DNA of 64,000 nt from Bosea sp. NBC_00550 (GTDB lineage Bacteria; Pseudomonadota; Alphaproteobacteria; Rhizobiales; Beijerinckiaceae), in the NCBI RefSeq assembly GCF_026020075.1, contig NZ_CP102772.1, positions 1,612,001 to 1,676,000 on the forward strand, in the 5' to 3' direction. Positions 56,680 to 64,000 of this stretch are shown here, piece after piece. A program made the position numbers and the translations under genes. The notes beneath the pieces are model-generated. The model was not told the DNA's origin and did not search any database. It worked only from the letters and a program-made list of their open reading frames with translations. Positions within the stretch are counted from its first letter, which is position 1. The number at the start of each line of letters is the position of its first letter.

Positions 56680-57195
56680 TCAGGCCGCATCCTTGTCGGC
56701 ATATGCCTGGAACACCCGCGCGAGCTTCGCAGCCGGCGCAGTCGAGAGCTGCGCAAGCTTCGTGGCCGGGGCCTGGATGAGGCCGACCAACTTGGCGCGC
56801 AATTCGTCGAGCGAGGGCATCGTGGCCAGAGCCTTGACACCATCGGGGTTCAGGGCGGTCGTGCCCATCGCGCCGCCCAGGATGACGAGCTTGTCGTTCT
56901 CCTTGGCGAAAGCGGTGGCGACCTTCGGCGCCGCGACCGGATCGTTTGAATAAGCGATCAGGGTGGGACCCGTCAGCAGATTGCTAATGGACGCGACGTC
57001 GGTGCCTTCAAGAGCGATCTTGGCCAGCCGGTTCTTTGCGACCTTAACAGTGGCGCCATTCGCCTTCATCTCGCGACGAAGCTTCTGGAACTGGGCCACG
57101 GTCAAGCCCGCATAGTGGGCCACGACGACGACCGACGTGTTCGCAAACACATCGTTCAGCGACGCGACGGCATCTTTTTTTGCCGTTTTATCCAC
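56680..57195 (-). CDS. rplJ: 50S ribosomal protein L10
   Basis: This 171-residue stalk base protein has [20 protein letters not shown] and a C-terminal helix ([14 protein letters not shown]) that binds L7/L12 dimers. The GTG at 57195 ([10 protein letters not shown]) has GGAGAG upstream. It is preceded by a long leader where L10 autoregulation would act. Confidence 0.96.
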   Translation of the reverse strand: MDKTAKKDAVASLNDVFANTSVVVVAHYAGLTVAQFQKLRREMKANGATVKVAKNRLAKIALEGTDVASISNLLTGPTLIAYSNDPVAAPKVATAFAKENDKLVILGGAMGTTALNPDGVKALATMPSLDELRAKLVGLIQAPATKLAQLSTAPAAKLARVFQAYADKDAA

Positions 57196-57673
57196 TGGGC
57201 TCTCTCCGGTAGGCGGCAGGCTTTCGAGGGCTTGCCGCCGGTTGCACGTGTCGCTTCCTGGAACCCCGGTTGACACCGGCGTCCCGCGAAGCGACGCTTG
57301 GTGCCCTGTCCCCGCTCCCGAACCCGAAAGGGCCGCGATCGGGCGAGATGGTTCGAACCGTCTTCTCCGGATCCTGCGATCCGGGATTAAGCTCTTGCAC
57401 CGTCTATGCAGGCCTCTTGGCGAAATTATGCCCGGGGCCGAAGCTCCGGAGCACCTGCAGTCTCAGACAGGACTGGGTGATTCCCGCTCGAAAAATCGCT
57501 CTTCCGAACCTGAAGCACCCATTTCTTCAGCGGAAAACCGCCGAAAAACGCGAAACGGACCCCTTCGTGCCAAGCACGCCGGAGCCTCGTCACTCATGGA
57601 AACAGGCAGCGTCATAGCGCCTTCGCCTGCTTCTGCCAAGTAGGCTCTTGACTTCACGAAATCAAGAGCGGGT
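57196..57673 (-). promoter_or_regulatory. rplJ leader region, probable L10-L12 autoregulatory site
   Basis: The 515-bp gap between rplA and rplJ is far longer than other gaps here and has no coding frame I can support. In most bacteria the rplJ leader folds into a binding site for the L10(L12)4 complex and often has its own promoter. I could not define the kink-turn or the promoter by eye, so only the region is marked. Confidence 0.4.
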
Positions 57674-57697
57674 GAGCGGCCGGCGATCTGGCCGCTC
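57674..57697 (-). terminator. Weak terminator or attenuator hairpin after rplA
   Basis: GAGCGGCC and GGCCGCTC pair perfectly around 8 bases, 14 bases after the rplA stop. The following bases (ACCCGCTCTTG) lack a good T run, so read-through to rplJ is expected. Confidence 0.4.
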
Positions 57698-57710
57698 TTC
57701 CCTGCATCGA

Positions 57711-58409
57711 TCAGCCGCCGACGACAGTGTTCGGCTCGACCTTGACGCCCGGGCCCATGGTCGAGGAGATCGCGACGCGCTGGATATAGGTGCCCTTGGC
57801 GCCGGCGGGCTTCGCCTTGGCGACCGAGTCGACGAAAGCCTTGATGTTCTCCGAGAGCTTCTCGGCCGAGAACGAGGCCTTGCCGACGGCGGCGTGGATG
57901 ATGCCGGCCTTCTCGACGCGGAACTCGACCGAACCACCCTTCGAGGCGGCGACGGCGGCGGTGACGTCCATCGTCACGGTGCCGACGCGCGGGTTCGGCA
58001 TCAGGCCGCGCGGGCCGAGCACCTTGCCGAGACGGCCGACGAGACCCATCATGTCCGGGGTCGCGATGCAGCGATCGAAGTTGATCTCGCCCTTCTGGAC
58101 GGACTCGACCAGCTCCTCGGCGCCGACGATGTCGGCACCCGCGGCCTTGGCCTCGTCAGCCTTGGCGCCACGAGCGAAGACGGCGACGCGCAGCGTGCGG
58201 CCCGAGCCGTTCGGCAGATTGCAGACGCCGCGGACCATCTGGTCGGCGTGACGCGGATCGACGCCGAGATTCATCGCGATCTCGACGGTCTCGTCGAACT
58301 TGGCGTTGGCCCGGTCCTTAATGAACGAGACAGCCTGATCGAGCGGGTAGAGCTTGGTGCGGTCAATGCCTTCACGGCCCTTGACGACGCGCTTTCCGGT
58401 ATGTGCCAT
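57711..58409 (-). CDS. rplA: 50S ribosomal protein L1
   Basis: This 232-residue L1-stalk protein ([20 protein letters not shown]) has the signature region [20 protein letters not shown]. It helps release deacylated tRNA and in enterobacteria represses its own operon. Confidence 0.97.
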   Translation of the reverse strand: MAHTGKRVVKGREGIDRTKLYPLDQAVSFIKDRANAKFDETVEIAMNLGVDPRHADQMVRGVCNLPNGSGRTLRVAVFARGAKADEAKAAGADIVGAEELVESVQKGEINFDRCIATPDMMGLVGRLGKVLGPRGLMPNPRVGTVTMDVTAAVAASKGGSVEFRVEKAGIIHAAVGKASFSAEKLSENIKAFVDSVAKAKPAGAKGTYIQRVAISSTMGPGVKVEPNTVVGG

Positions 58410-58419
58410 GTCAGCCCCC

Positions 58420-58851
58420 TCAGCCCACGACTTCCAGGCCCATCGAGCGGGCCGAGCCACGGATCATGGCCGAAGCCGATTCGACGGTGTCGCAGTTGAG
58501 ATCCGCCATCTTCTTCTCGGCGATCTCGCCGATCTGAGCAGCGGTCACCTTGCCGACGTTGCCGCCACGGCCCGGAGTCTTCGAGCCGGAGGTGAGGCCA
58601 GCGGCCTTCTTCAGCCAGTAGGACACCGGCGGCTGCTTCATTTCGAAGGTGAAGGAGCGATCCTGATACGCGGTGATGATCACCGGGATCGGCATGCCCT
58701 TTTCCATCTGCGCGGTCTTCGCGTTGAAGGCCTTGCAGAATTCCATGATGTTGAGGCCGCGCTGACCCAGCGCCGGACCGATCGGCGGCGACGGATTGGC
58801 CGCGCCCGCCGGAACCTGAAGCTTCACGTAGCCCGTGATCTTCTTTGCCAT
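58420..58851 (-). CDS. rplK: 50S ribosomal protein L11
   Basis: This 143-residue protein ([20 protein letters not shown]) has [20 protein letters not shown] and binds the GTPase centre of 23S rRNA. Normally it directly follows nusG; here it follows a cytochrome gene by 157 bp. Confidence 0.97.
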   Translation of the reverse strand: MAKKITGYVKLQVPAGAANPSPPIGPALGQRGLNIMEFCKAFNAKTAQMEKGMPIPVIITAYQDRSFTFEMKQPPVSYWLKKAAGLTSGSKTPGRGGNVGKVTAAQIGEIAEKKMADLNCDTVESASAMIRGSARSMGLEVVG

Positions 58852-59008
58852 GATGGCTGCTCCTGCCGCCTGCCCGGATGCCTATCCGGAACGACGACGA
58901 CCCCGCCTGCCGATGCTCTTCATCGGGGCCGGGGTGGTTGCAGTGCGTGGTGCGGCGCCTTTGATCCGGCTGGCGACCGGCACGCCTTCCACGCGGTTGA
59001 GGCCGGGC

Positions 59009-59608
59009 CTATCGCATATCCGGCTGCGGAATGGAAGGGGGCTTCGCGGCCTGAGCCCCCGGCATGTCGGCTTTCGGGACATGCTGGATATAATCGTCGA
59101 GGGCAAGGCATATATGAACGGCGACCAGCCCGACGAGTACGAAGGCCAGGATCGCGTGGCCGCGGAACAGCATGTCCGCATGCCCGGCACCCTCAGGCCA
59201 GATCGCCGGCAGGGAAACCCCGCCATAGATCTCCCGCGCACCAAAATCCGACACGCCCGCCAGCCCGAGCAGCGGAATCGCGATCAGCAGGCCATAGAGA
59301 ACCCGGTGCACCGTCCGCCCGCCGGCCGTGCGGGACCAGCGCCCGCGCAGCCGCGCGAAGATGCGGTAGGCCAGCCGAGCCGCCACCAGGGCGAGCAGCA
59401 GGAACCCGGCCGTCTTGTGAAAGGTCATAAGTCCGTCCGCCCAGGCGCCGCCTCCGATCTCCTTCATCAGGATCCCGATGCAGAACAGCATCAGGACGAG
59501 CGCTGCCGTGCTCCAGTGCAGCACCTTGGCCAGGAGCGGAAACTCATGGGCGCCGATACGCTGCCGGCGGACCGTGGCGGCATTCCGGGAATCGGTGAGC
59601 ATCGTCAT
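59009..59608 (-). CDS. Cytochrome b561-family membrane protein
   Basis: This 199-residue four-helix membrane protein has likely heme-ligand His residues in [57 protein letters not shown] and [16 protein letters not shown]. These match the prokaryotic cytochrome b561 (CybB) family, which passes electrons between quinols and periplasmic partners, in some cases with superoxide. Its ATG overlaps the chemoreceptor stop (ATGA), so the two are co-translated. It is inserted between nusG and rplK. Confidence 0.85.
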   Translation of the reverse strand: MTMLTDSRNAATVRRQRIGAHEFPLLAKVLHWSTAALVLMLFCIGILMKEIGGGAWADGLMTFHKTAGFLLLALVAARLAYRIFARLRGRWSRTAGGRTVHRVLYGLLIAIPLLGLAGVSDFGAREIYGGVSLPAIWPEGAGHADMLFRGHAILAFVLVGLVAVHICLALDDYIQHVPKADMPGAQAAKPPSIPQPDMR

Positions 59609-61218
59609 GCGTGCTGCACGCCTTGCCTATCAGTCATGAAGCTGTCGACCGCCTGCCTCAGGGCAGCGGCCTGACCGTCGATGTCGGCGGAAGCCTTGGC
59701 CATCCGCTCCGTCATCCGGCGCCAATCCTCGATCATGCCGGCGACCTGCTCGACCTGTTCGGCCATGCCCCGCACGTCGCCCGCGGTTTGCGCAGTGCCG
59801 ATGTTGATCGAGCGCGAGGTGTCGTCCTGCTTGCGCGCCAGCTCGGCGATCGAATCTGCGGCGGTCTCGACGGCATTGACCGAAGCGACGAGGGAGCCGA
59901 TGCGCCCGATGATCCGCTCGGCGGCCGTGCCGATGGAATCGAGTCCGTGCCGCACCTGCCCGGTCGCCTCCGCGGTCCGATTGGCGAGCTGCTTCACCTC
60001 GGCGGCCACCACCGCGAAACCGCGCCCGCTTTCCCCGGCCCTTGCCGCCTCGATGGTCGCATTGAGCGCAAGGAGATTGGTCTGGTTGGCGACGGTGCTG
60101 ATCAGCGTCACCACGGCGGAGATCGAGCCCACCGCCTCGCGCAGCAGCACGCTGTCGTCTGTCGCTTCCTCGACCAGGGATTTCGCCGCGTTCGCGATCC
60201 CCGAGGTCCGGCGGGCCTCGCCGGCCGTCGTCGCGAGAAGCTCGGCGATTTCATTCAGCGACGAGGACATCTGGCCGACATGGATGGCGGCACGCTGGCT
60301 CGACTGCGCCGCCGCACCAGCGTGCTGATCGACGAAGCCGGAGAGCTGCGAGAGTTCGTTCGACGCGTCGGTCATGCTCGCGGCATGGGTTTCGAGCGCC
60401 GTGGCGATGCCGGCGATGTTGTCCTGAAAGGCCTGACCGCTGACCCGCAACGCCTGTTGCCGCTCGACCTCTCCGGCCAGCGAGGCGAGCCGCTCCTTTG
60501 CCGCCTCCTGCCTTAGCTTCTCATCCGAGAGATGGGCCTGCAGCGCCCGGCCGAGCATGCCGATCTCGTCGCCGCGGCGTGCGAGCTTGCGCACCCAGCC
60601 GGCATCCTCTCCCGGCGCACCCAGAGCCGTGGCCATTGTCGAGATCGGACGCACCAGCCAGCGATGTTCGAAGGAAATGATCAGGGCGGCCAGGAAGAGA
60701 CCGAGCGCCGCCAGCAGCACCGTGTTCTGCCGCGAGCTTTCGACCTGGGCGCCGAGTGCCTCGCTGACACCCACCATCGCCGCGTTCAGCAGCACGCGCA
60801 GCTCGTTGCGCTGCCCGGCAACCTTACGTAGCGCCTCGCGCGCGACCGCGGCATCGGCCCCGAGCTTCGACGAAAGCTCCTGCAGCCCCTGGACAGCATC
60901 GGCCGCCCGTGCGGCGATCTCGCCCTCGCTGCGTTCGGCCACGGCCTTCGCCGCCGCCGTCATGAGCTCGATGTCATCTGAAAGGCCGCGGCGATCGCCC
61001 CCGGAGACGATCGCGACGACGACGTGGCTATAGGCGGCGTCCGTTTCCGAGAGCATCGCCGCAGCGCCGGTATGGGCGGCGATCGCCCTGGCGAAGCCGG
61101 CGAGCTTGATGGAGCCGATGGTCTCGGCGGCGCCGAACACGCAAGCGAGGACGCCGAGGATCAACGCCCAGAGCGTGAGCCGCTGGCGAACCGTGGCCTT
61201 GAAGAAACTGGGAAACAT
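59605..61218 (-). CDS. Methyl-accepting chemotaxis protein
   Basis: This 537-residue transmembrane receptor has a membrane helix at about residues 13-40, a helical periplasmic domain of about 130 residues rich in Ala, and a second helix near 168-187 ([16 protein letters not shown]). A HAMP domain follows ([14 protein letters not shown] to [10 protein letters not shown]). The signalling tip is [20 protein letters not shown] with [17 protein letters not shown]. No C-terminal CheR/B tether pentapeptide is present (end DRQGVQHA). The ligand is unknown. A perfect hairpin ends at its ribosome site. Translational coupling to a cytochrome b561 suggests redox or energy sensing, an inference. Confidence 0.88.
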   Translation of the reverse strand: MFPSFFKATVRQRLTLWALILGVLACVFGAAETIGSIKLAGFARAIAAHTGAAAMLSETDAAYSHVVVAIVSGGDRRGLSDDIELMTAAAKAVAERSEGEIAARAADAVQGLQELSSKLGADAAVAREALRKVAGQRNELRVLLNAAMVGVSEALGAQVESSRQNTVLLAALGLFLAALIISFEHRWLVRPISTMATALGAPGEDAGWVRKLARRGDEIGMLGRALQAHLSDEKLRQEAAKERLASLAGEVERQQALRVSGQAFQDNIAGIATALETHAASMTDASNELSQLSGFVDQHAGAAAQSSQRAAIHVGQMSSSLNEIAELLATTAGEARRTSGIANAAKSLVEEATDDSVLLREAVGSISAVVTLISTVANQTNLLALNATIEAARAGESGRGFAVVAAEVKQLANRTAEATGQVRHGLDSIGTAAERIIGRIGSLVASVNAVETAADSIAELARKQDDTSRSINIGTAQTAGDVRGMAEQVEQVAGMIEDWRRMTERMAKASADIDGQAAALRQAVDSFMTDRQGVQHA

Positions 61219-61225
61219 CGTGCCC

Positions 61226-61245
61226 TGCGTCGGATTACCGACGCA
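61226..61245 (-). other. Hairpin at the chemoreceptor ribosome site
   Basis: TGCGTCGG-TAAT-CCGACGCA forms an 8-bp perfect stem on the minus strand, ending at the AGGG that serves as ribosome site 8-10 bases before the ATG at 61218. It could be a weak end signal for nusG or a translational control of the receptor. Confidence 0.5.
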
Positions 61246-61324
61246 AAGCGTTGGCGCAGTTGTGTTAAAGGCCGCTTAACCTAACGGAACCGATTGCAGA
61301 TCCGGCCCAGGAATATCAGCCGGC

Positions 61325-61858
61325 TCAGAGCTTCTCGACCTGGCTGTATTCCAGCTCGACCGGCGTGGCGCGGCCGAAGATCGAGACCGCGACCTTGAGG
61401 CGGGCGCGGGCATGGTCGACATCCTCGACGACGCCGTTGAACGAGGCGAAGGGGCCATCCGCCACCTTGACCTGCTCGCCGACCTCGAAAACGATCGTCG
61501 GCTTCGGCCGCTCGATGCCCTCGGCGACCTGTCCCTTGATCCGCATCGCTTCATGCTCGGGGATCGGCATGGGCTTGGCCTTGTCGGCACCGAGGAAGCC
61601 GGTGACCTTCGGCGTGTTCTTGATGAGGTGGTAGACCTCGTCGGTCATCTCGCACTTCACCAGCACGTAGCCGGGGAAGAACTTGCGCTCGGTGTCGACC
61701 TTGCGGCCGCGACGGACCTCGACGACCTTCTCGGTCGGCACCAGCACCTCGTCGAACTTGTCGGCGAGGTTGCGCTGCGCCGCCTGGTCACGGATCGACT
61801 GGGCGACCTTGTTCTCGAAGTTCGAATAGGCGTGGACGATGTACCAGCGGGTGCTCAC
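61325..61858 (-). CDS. nusG: Transcription termination/antitermination factor NusG
   Basis: This 177-residue protein has an NGN domain (RWYIVHAYSNFENKVAQSIR; FFPGYVLVKCEMTDEVYHLI) and a C-terminal KOW domain (FEVGEQVKVADGPFASFNGV). It binds RpoC and links RNAP to Rho and to S10 on the ribosome. The GTG at 61858 gives MSTRWYIVHAYS. It follows secE by 14 bp. Confidence 0.96.
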   Translation of the reverse strand: MSTRWYIVHAYSNFENKVAQSIRDQAAQRNLADKFDEVLVPTEKVVEVRRGRKVDTERKFFPGYVLVKCEMTDEVYHLIKNTPKVTGFLGADKAKPMPIPEHEAMRIKGQVAEGIERPKPTIVFEVGEQVKVADGPFASFNGVVEDVDHARARLKVAVSIFGRATPVELEYSQVEKL

Positions 61859-61872
61859 GTTCGTAATTCCGT

Positions 61873-62067
61873 TCAACGGGCGCCGAGGATGATGCCGAGC
61901 ACCCAGCGGATGACGGTGTCGGTGAAGAGGAAGAACAGGCTGGAGGCGACCACCATCGCGAGCACGAGGCCCGTGGTGATCAGCGTCTCCCGGCGCGAAG
62001 GCCAGGTGACCTTGGACGCCTCGGAGCGCACGTCCTGCAGGAACTGGAAGGGATTGGATTTCGCCAT
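61873..62067 (-). CDS. secE: Protein translocase subunit SecE
   Basis: This 64-residue single-span SecE (MAKSNPFQFLQDVRSEASKV; WPSRRETL; then one helix ending FTDTVIRWVLGIILG) clamps SecY. It is the short alphaproteobacterial form with one membrane helix. Confidence 0.96.
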   Translation of the reverse strand: MAKSNPFQFLQDVRSEASKVTWPSRRETLITTGLVLAMVVASSLFFLFTDTVIRWVLGIILGAR

Positions 62068-62178
62068 GAACCACCTCGGGTTCCGAAGCTGCGCCCGGCC
62101 TTGCCGCGACGCCGAATCGGCCGTCCTGAAACATTCGCGGCGCGGGACCCGGAGGGGTCGCGCGCCGTCATCGCAAGC

Positions 62179-62207
62179 CTCTTACATCGCTTGGAGCCGT
62201 TAGCCAA
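62179..62207 (-). promoter_or_regulatory. Possible promoter of secE-nusG
   Basis: On the minus strand TTGGCT (62202-62207) and TAAGAG (62179-62184) are spaced by 17 bases, about 110 bases before secE. Both are weak matches; it is listed because a promoter is expected here after the inserted methyltransferase. Confidence 0.25.
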
Positions 62208-62230
62208 GAGCCTTTCGGGCCACGGCATCC

Positions 62231-62962
62231 TCAGTTCCGGCTTGCAGCCATCAGCAGGAAGAACGGCCGCTCGCGCTCCTTCGCCCAGCCCGGCTCGGCG
62301 GCGACTTGTTCCGGGCTCGGAGCCCATTCGACCAGCTTCGTCAGCGAGAAGCCTGCGGCCAGCAGCAGATCGACATAGGTCGCGATGGTGCGGTGGCGCT
62401 TGACCACGCCCTCCGCCAGCCAGTTGCTGACCCGCTCGCCCTCGTCGAGGTAGCCATTGACCGGCCAGGTCGCGCGACCATCGGCGTCCGCGAGCCATTC
62501 CTGCCGGGCCGGTGCGGTCAGGAGCGGATGCTCGACCGAACAGACCAGGCTTCCGCCGGGCTTCAGCGCCGCATGCACGCGGCCGAACAGCCCGGCGAGA
62601 TCGGCGAGATAGTGAAAGGCGAGAGAGCTGTAGATGAGATCGAAGGCGGCAGGCTGCGGCACGAAGCTTTCGAGATCGGCGCGTTCGTAGACGACGCCGG
62701 CCTCGCGCGTCTCGCGCCGCGCCCGCTCCAGCATCTTCTCGGAGAGGTCGATTCCGAGCACGCTCCGGGCGCCCTCACCTGCAGCGAAGCGGCAGAACCA
62801 GCCGAAGCCGCAGCCGAGATCGAGCACGTCCTTGCCGGCGAGTTCCGGCAGCATCGAACGCAGGACCGGCCATTCCGGCGCCCCGTCCAATCCATGGACG
62901 GAACGCGGCAATTGGCTATAGCCCGCGAAAAAAGTCTCGTCGTCGTAGATATTCTGGGTCAT
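62231..62962 (-). CDS. Class I SAM-dependent methyltransferase
   Basis: This 243-residue protein has motif I DVLDLGCGFGWFCRFAAGEG (near residues 45-64), the acidic ribose-binding GIDLSEKMLERA and post-motif AFDLIYSSLAFHYLADLAGL, then LKPGGSLVCSVEHPLLT. This is the UbiE/BioC-like Methyltransf_11 fold with an unknown acceptor. It lies between tRNA-Trp and secE. The ATG at 62962 is only 7 bases after the T run of the tRNA terminator, and no ribosome site is visible. Confidence 0.82.
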   Translation of the reverse strand: MTQNIYDDETFFAGYSQLPRSVHGLDGAPEWPVLRSMLPELAGKDVLDLGCGFGWFCRFAAGEGARSVLGIDLSEKMLERARRETREAGVVYERADLESFVPQPAAFDLIYSSLAFHYLADLAGLFGRVHAALKPGGSLVCSVEHPLLTAPARQEWLADADGRATWPVNGYLDEGERVSNWLAEGVVKRHRTIATYVDLLLAAGFSLTKLVEWAPSPEQVAAEPGWAKERERPFFLLMAASRN

Positions 62963-62968
62963 GGCGCT

Positions 62969-62987
62969 CAAAAAACCGCGTTGCGGT
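62969..62987 (-). terminator. Rho-independent terminator after tRNA-Trp
   Basis: On the minus strand ACCGC-AAC-GCGGT is followed by TTTTTG. The five-pair stem is short but has a good T run. It ends 28 bases after the tRNA and 7 bases before the methyltransferase start. Confidence 0.65.
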
Positions 62988-63014
62988 CCGCGCATCGGTC
63001 GCCCGGAGAGCGAC

Positions 63015-63090
63015 TGGCAGGGGCGGTAGGGCTCGAACCTACGACAACCGGTTTTGGAGACCGGTACTCTACCAACTGAGCTACACCCCT
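63015..63090 (-). tRNA. trnW: tRNA-Trp (CCA anticodon)
   Basis: The minus strand folds as a standard cloverleaf. The acceptor AGGGGTG pairs with CGCCCCT (one T-G pair), the D-arm contains TAGCTCAGTTGGTAGAG, the anticodon loop TCTCCAAAA carries CCA, and the T-loop is GGTTCGAACCC. The discriminator is G and CCA is encoded (63015-63017). In alphaproteobacteria tRNA-Trp is usually found just upstream of secE, as here except for the inserted methyltransferase. Confidence 0.95.
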
Positions 63091-63151
63091 GCAGGTGCGC
63101 GTCATGTGCCCCAAGGCGCGGCACATTTCAAGTCGAAATCTCGCGGCATCC

Positions 63152-64000
63152 TCATTTGCGATAGGGGCCGAGTTCCCGGGCATAGCGCTCGACCAGCTTC
63201 AAACCGAACTCGGTCGGCCTCAGCGCCGGACCGCGATCATGGATCGGAATGCCGGCGCGTGCGCCGAAGATGCGCTTGCCATAACAGAGCAGCGTCTCGA
63301 TCGACTGCATGATGAAGGTGATCGCCGGCAGCACCTCGCGATAGGCGGCATCCGCCCCCGCCTCGTCCCCGGCCCTGTAGAGATTGTAGGCCCGCAGCGC
63401 GTAGTCGATCGTATCGGGCGCCAGGATCATGCCGATGCAGCCCGCCCGGAAATTGTCGACGAGCTCGAGCCCGCCGCGCCCGTTCAAGATCGGCAGCCGC
63501 CCTTCGGTCACAGCGATCAGGCGCTCGATCTCGACGACCGAGCCCTCGCCTTTGATCAGGCTGATGTTCGGATGCCGGCGTGTGAGTTCGCGGATATCCT
63601 CCGCCGAAAGACCACGCCCCATATAGGCCGGCGCATTCTGAATCGCGACCGGCAGAGAGGTCGTATCGGCGATGCGACCGAAGAAGCTGATATACTCGGC
63701 CGCGCCGAAGCTGCCGACCATCGGCGGCTGCAGAATCACCCAGTCGGCGCCGTTCTTCTCGGCGACCTTCACCAGCTCGGCCTGCTCCGCCACCGAGGAG
63801 CCGAAGATGGTGAAGGCGAGCGGCTTCCTGCCCGCCACATCCTCCGCCATCCATTCCATCACGGTGCAGCGCTCGGCGAAGCTCAGCTTCGAGACCTCGG
63901 TGGCGAGCCCCAGCGCCGCCATGCCCTGCACGTCGAGATCAACGCTGATCTCAGCCTGCCGGCGCATCGCCGCTCGATCGAGCCGTTCGTTCTCGTCGAA
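63152..64000 (-). CDS. DapA-family aldolase/lyase, 5' end outside window
   Basis: The 282 visible codons of a TIM-barrel protein of the dihydrodipicolinate synthase family read on to the window edge (PFDENERLDRAAMRR begins just inside). Typical pieces are GMAALGLATEVSKLSFAER and GADWVILQPPMVGSFG, and the Schiff-base Lys in ISLIKGEGS. The usual catalytic Tyr motif YN.P is replaced by IQNAPAYMGRG, so this is probably not DapA itself but a relative acting on another keto-acid. An ATG at 63967 is internal, since the frame and the family pattern continue upstream. Confidence 0.8.
   Translation of the reverse strand, partial: FDENERLDRAAMRRQAEISVDLDVQGMAALGLATEVSKLSFAERCTVMEWMAEDVAGRKPLAFTIFGSSVAEQAELVKVAEKNGADWVILQPPMVGSFGAAEYISFFGRIADTTSLPVAIQNAPAYMGRGLSAEDIRELTRRHPNISLIKGEGSVVEIERLIAVTEGRLPILNGRGGLELVDNFRAGCIGMILAPDTIDYALRAYNLYRAGDEAGADAAYREVLPAITFIMQSIETLLCYGKRIFGARAGIPIHDRGPALRPTEFGLKLVERYARELGPYRK

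Noticed and set aside
63104..63131. Possible tRNA-Trp promoter (TTGAAA with a poor -10)
   Set aside because: The -10 candidates match only two or three bases or have 19-base spacing.

Overview
The window is GC-rich chromosomal DNA from an alphaproteobacterium, most likely of the order Hyphomicrobiales (Rhizobiales). The evidence is a rhizobial-type glycerol ABC transporter operon, an alphaproteobacterial-style pair of SOS boxes (GTTC-N7-GTTC), several inverted repeats of the 'GTCATNCCGG...' type common in this order, and the typical order and sequences of the rRNA-protein/RNA-polymerase superoperon. A Bosea-like genus is my inference only; nothing here fixes the genus.

Layout, left to right. 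(1) 1-5513, minus strand: a compact glycerol uptake operon glpS-glpT-glpP-glpQ-(DUF2160 membrane protein)-glpV, with glpV cut by the window edge. (2) 5514-6744: a 1.2 kb stretch with no recognisable gene. It carries small direct repeats and ends in a possible short leader ORF and hairpin. (3) 6748-12211: an orphan family-5 solute-binding protein, a methyltransferase, a 59-residue HTH-like protein, a LysR remnant, a repeat cluster with a terminator, an MsbA-type ABC exporter, and a small membrane protein. (4) 12392-26498: housekeeping and accessory genes. They include a rhodanese with two compensating frameshifts, DUF599 and DUF3253 proteins, a YdcF/ElyC-type protein, an LprI-like lipocalin-type inhibitor relative, GST, a propionyl/acetyl-CoA carboxylase alpha subunit, a HAD phosphatase, a PsiF-like secreted protein under two putative LexA boxes, RluC-type pseudouridine synthase, CrcB, RarA, DegP/HtrA and a BLUF photoreceptor. 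(5) 26586-62067, all minus strand: the translation/transcription superoperon, transcribed from high to low coordinates as secE-nusG-[MCP-cytochrome b561]-rplKAJL-rpoBC, then rpsL-rpsG-fusA-tuf, then the S10-spc-alpha genes rpsJ to rplQ. (6) 62231-64000: a methyltransferase, tRNA-Trp and a partial DapA-family aldolase.

The superoperon has been opened at several places where it is normally continuous. A chemoreceptor and a cytochrome b561 sit between nusG and rplK. A methyltransferase sits between tRNA-Trp and secE. A LivK-like periplasmic binding protein with its own flanking signals sits between adk and rpsM. A rhizobial palindromic repeat sits between rplN and rpsQ. Several gaps hold strong GC-rich hairpins that could act as attenuators or processing sites.

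The most interesting signal is the 93-bp gap before the PsiF-like gene (20673-20765). It holds two perfect 4-7-4 LexA-type half-site pairs placed over a candidate -10 and -35, which suggests an SOS-controlled secreted cysteine-repeat protein. Second are the chemoreceptor/cytochrome pair inside the ribosomal/RNAP cluster and the rhodanese whose active-site loop is read in the wrong frame. All assignments come from reading the sequence and protein motifs by eye; no database search was run.
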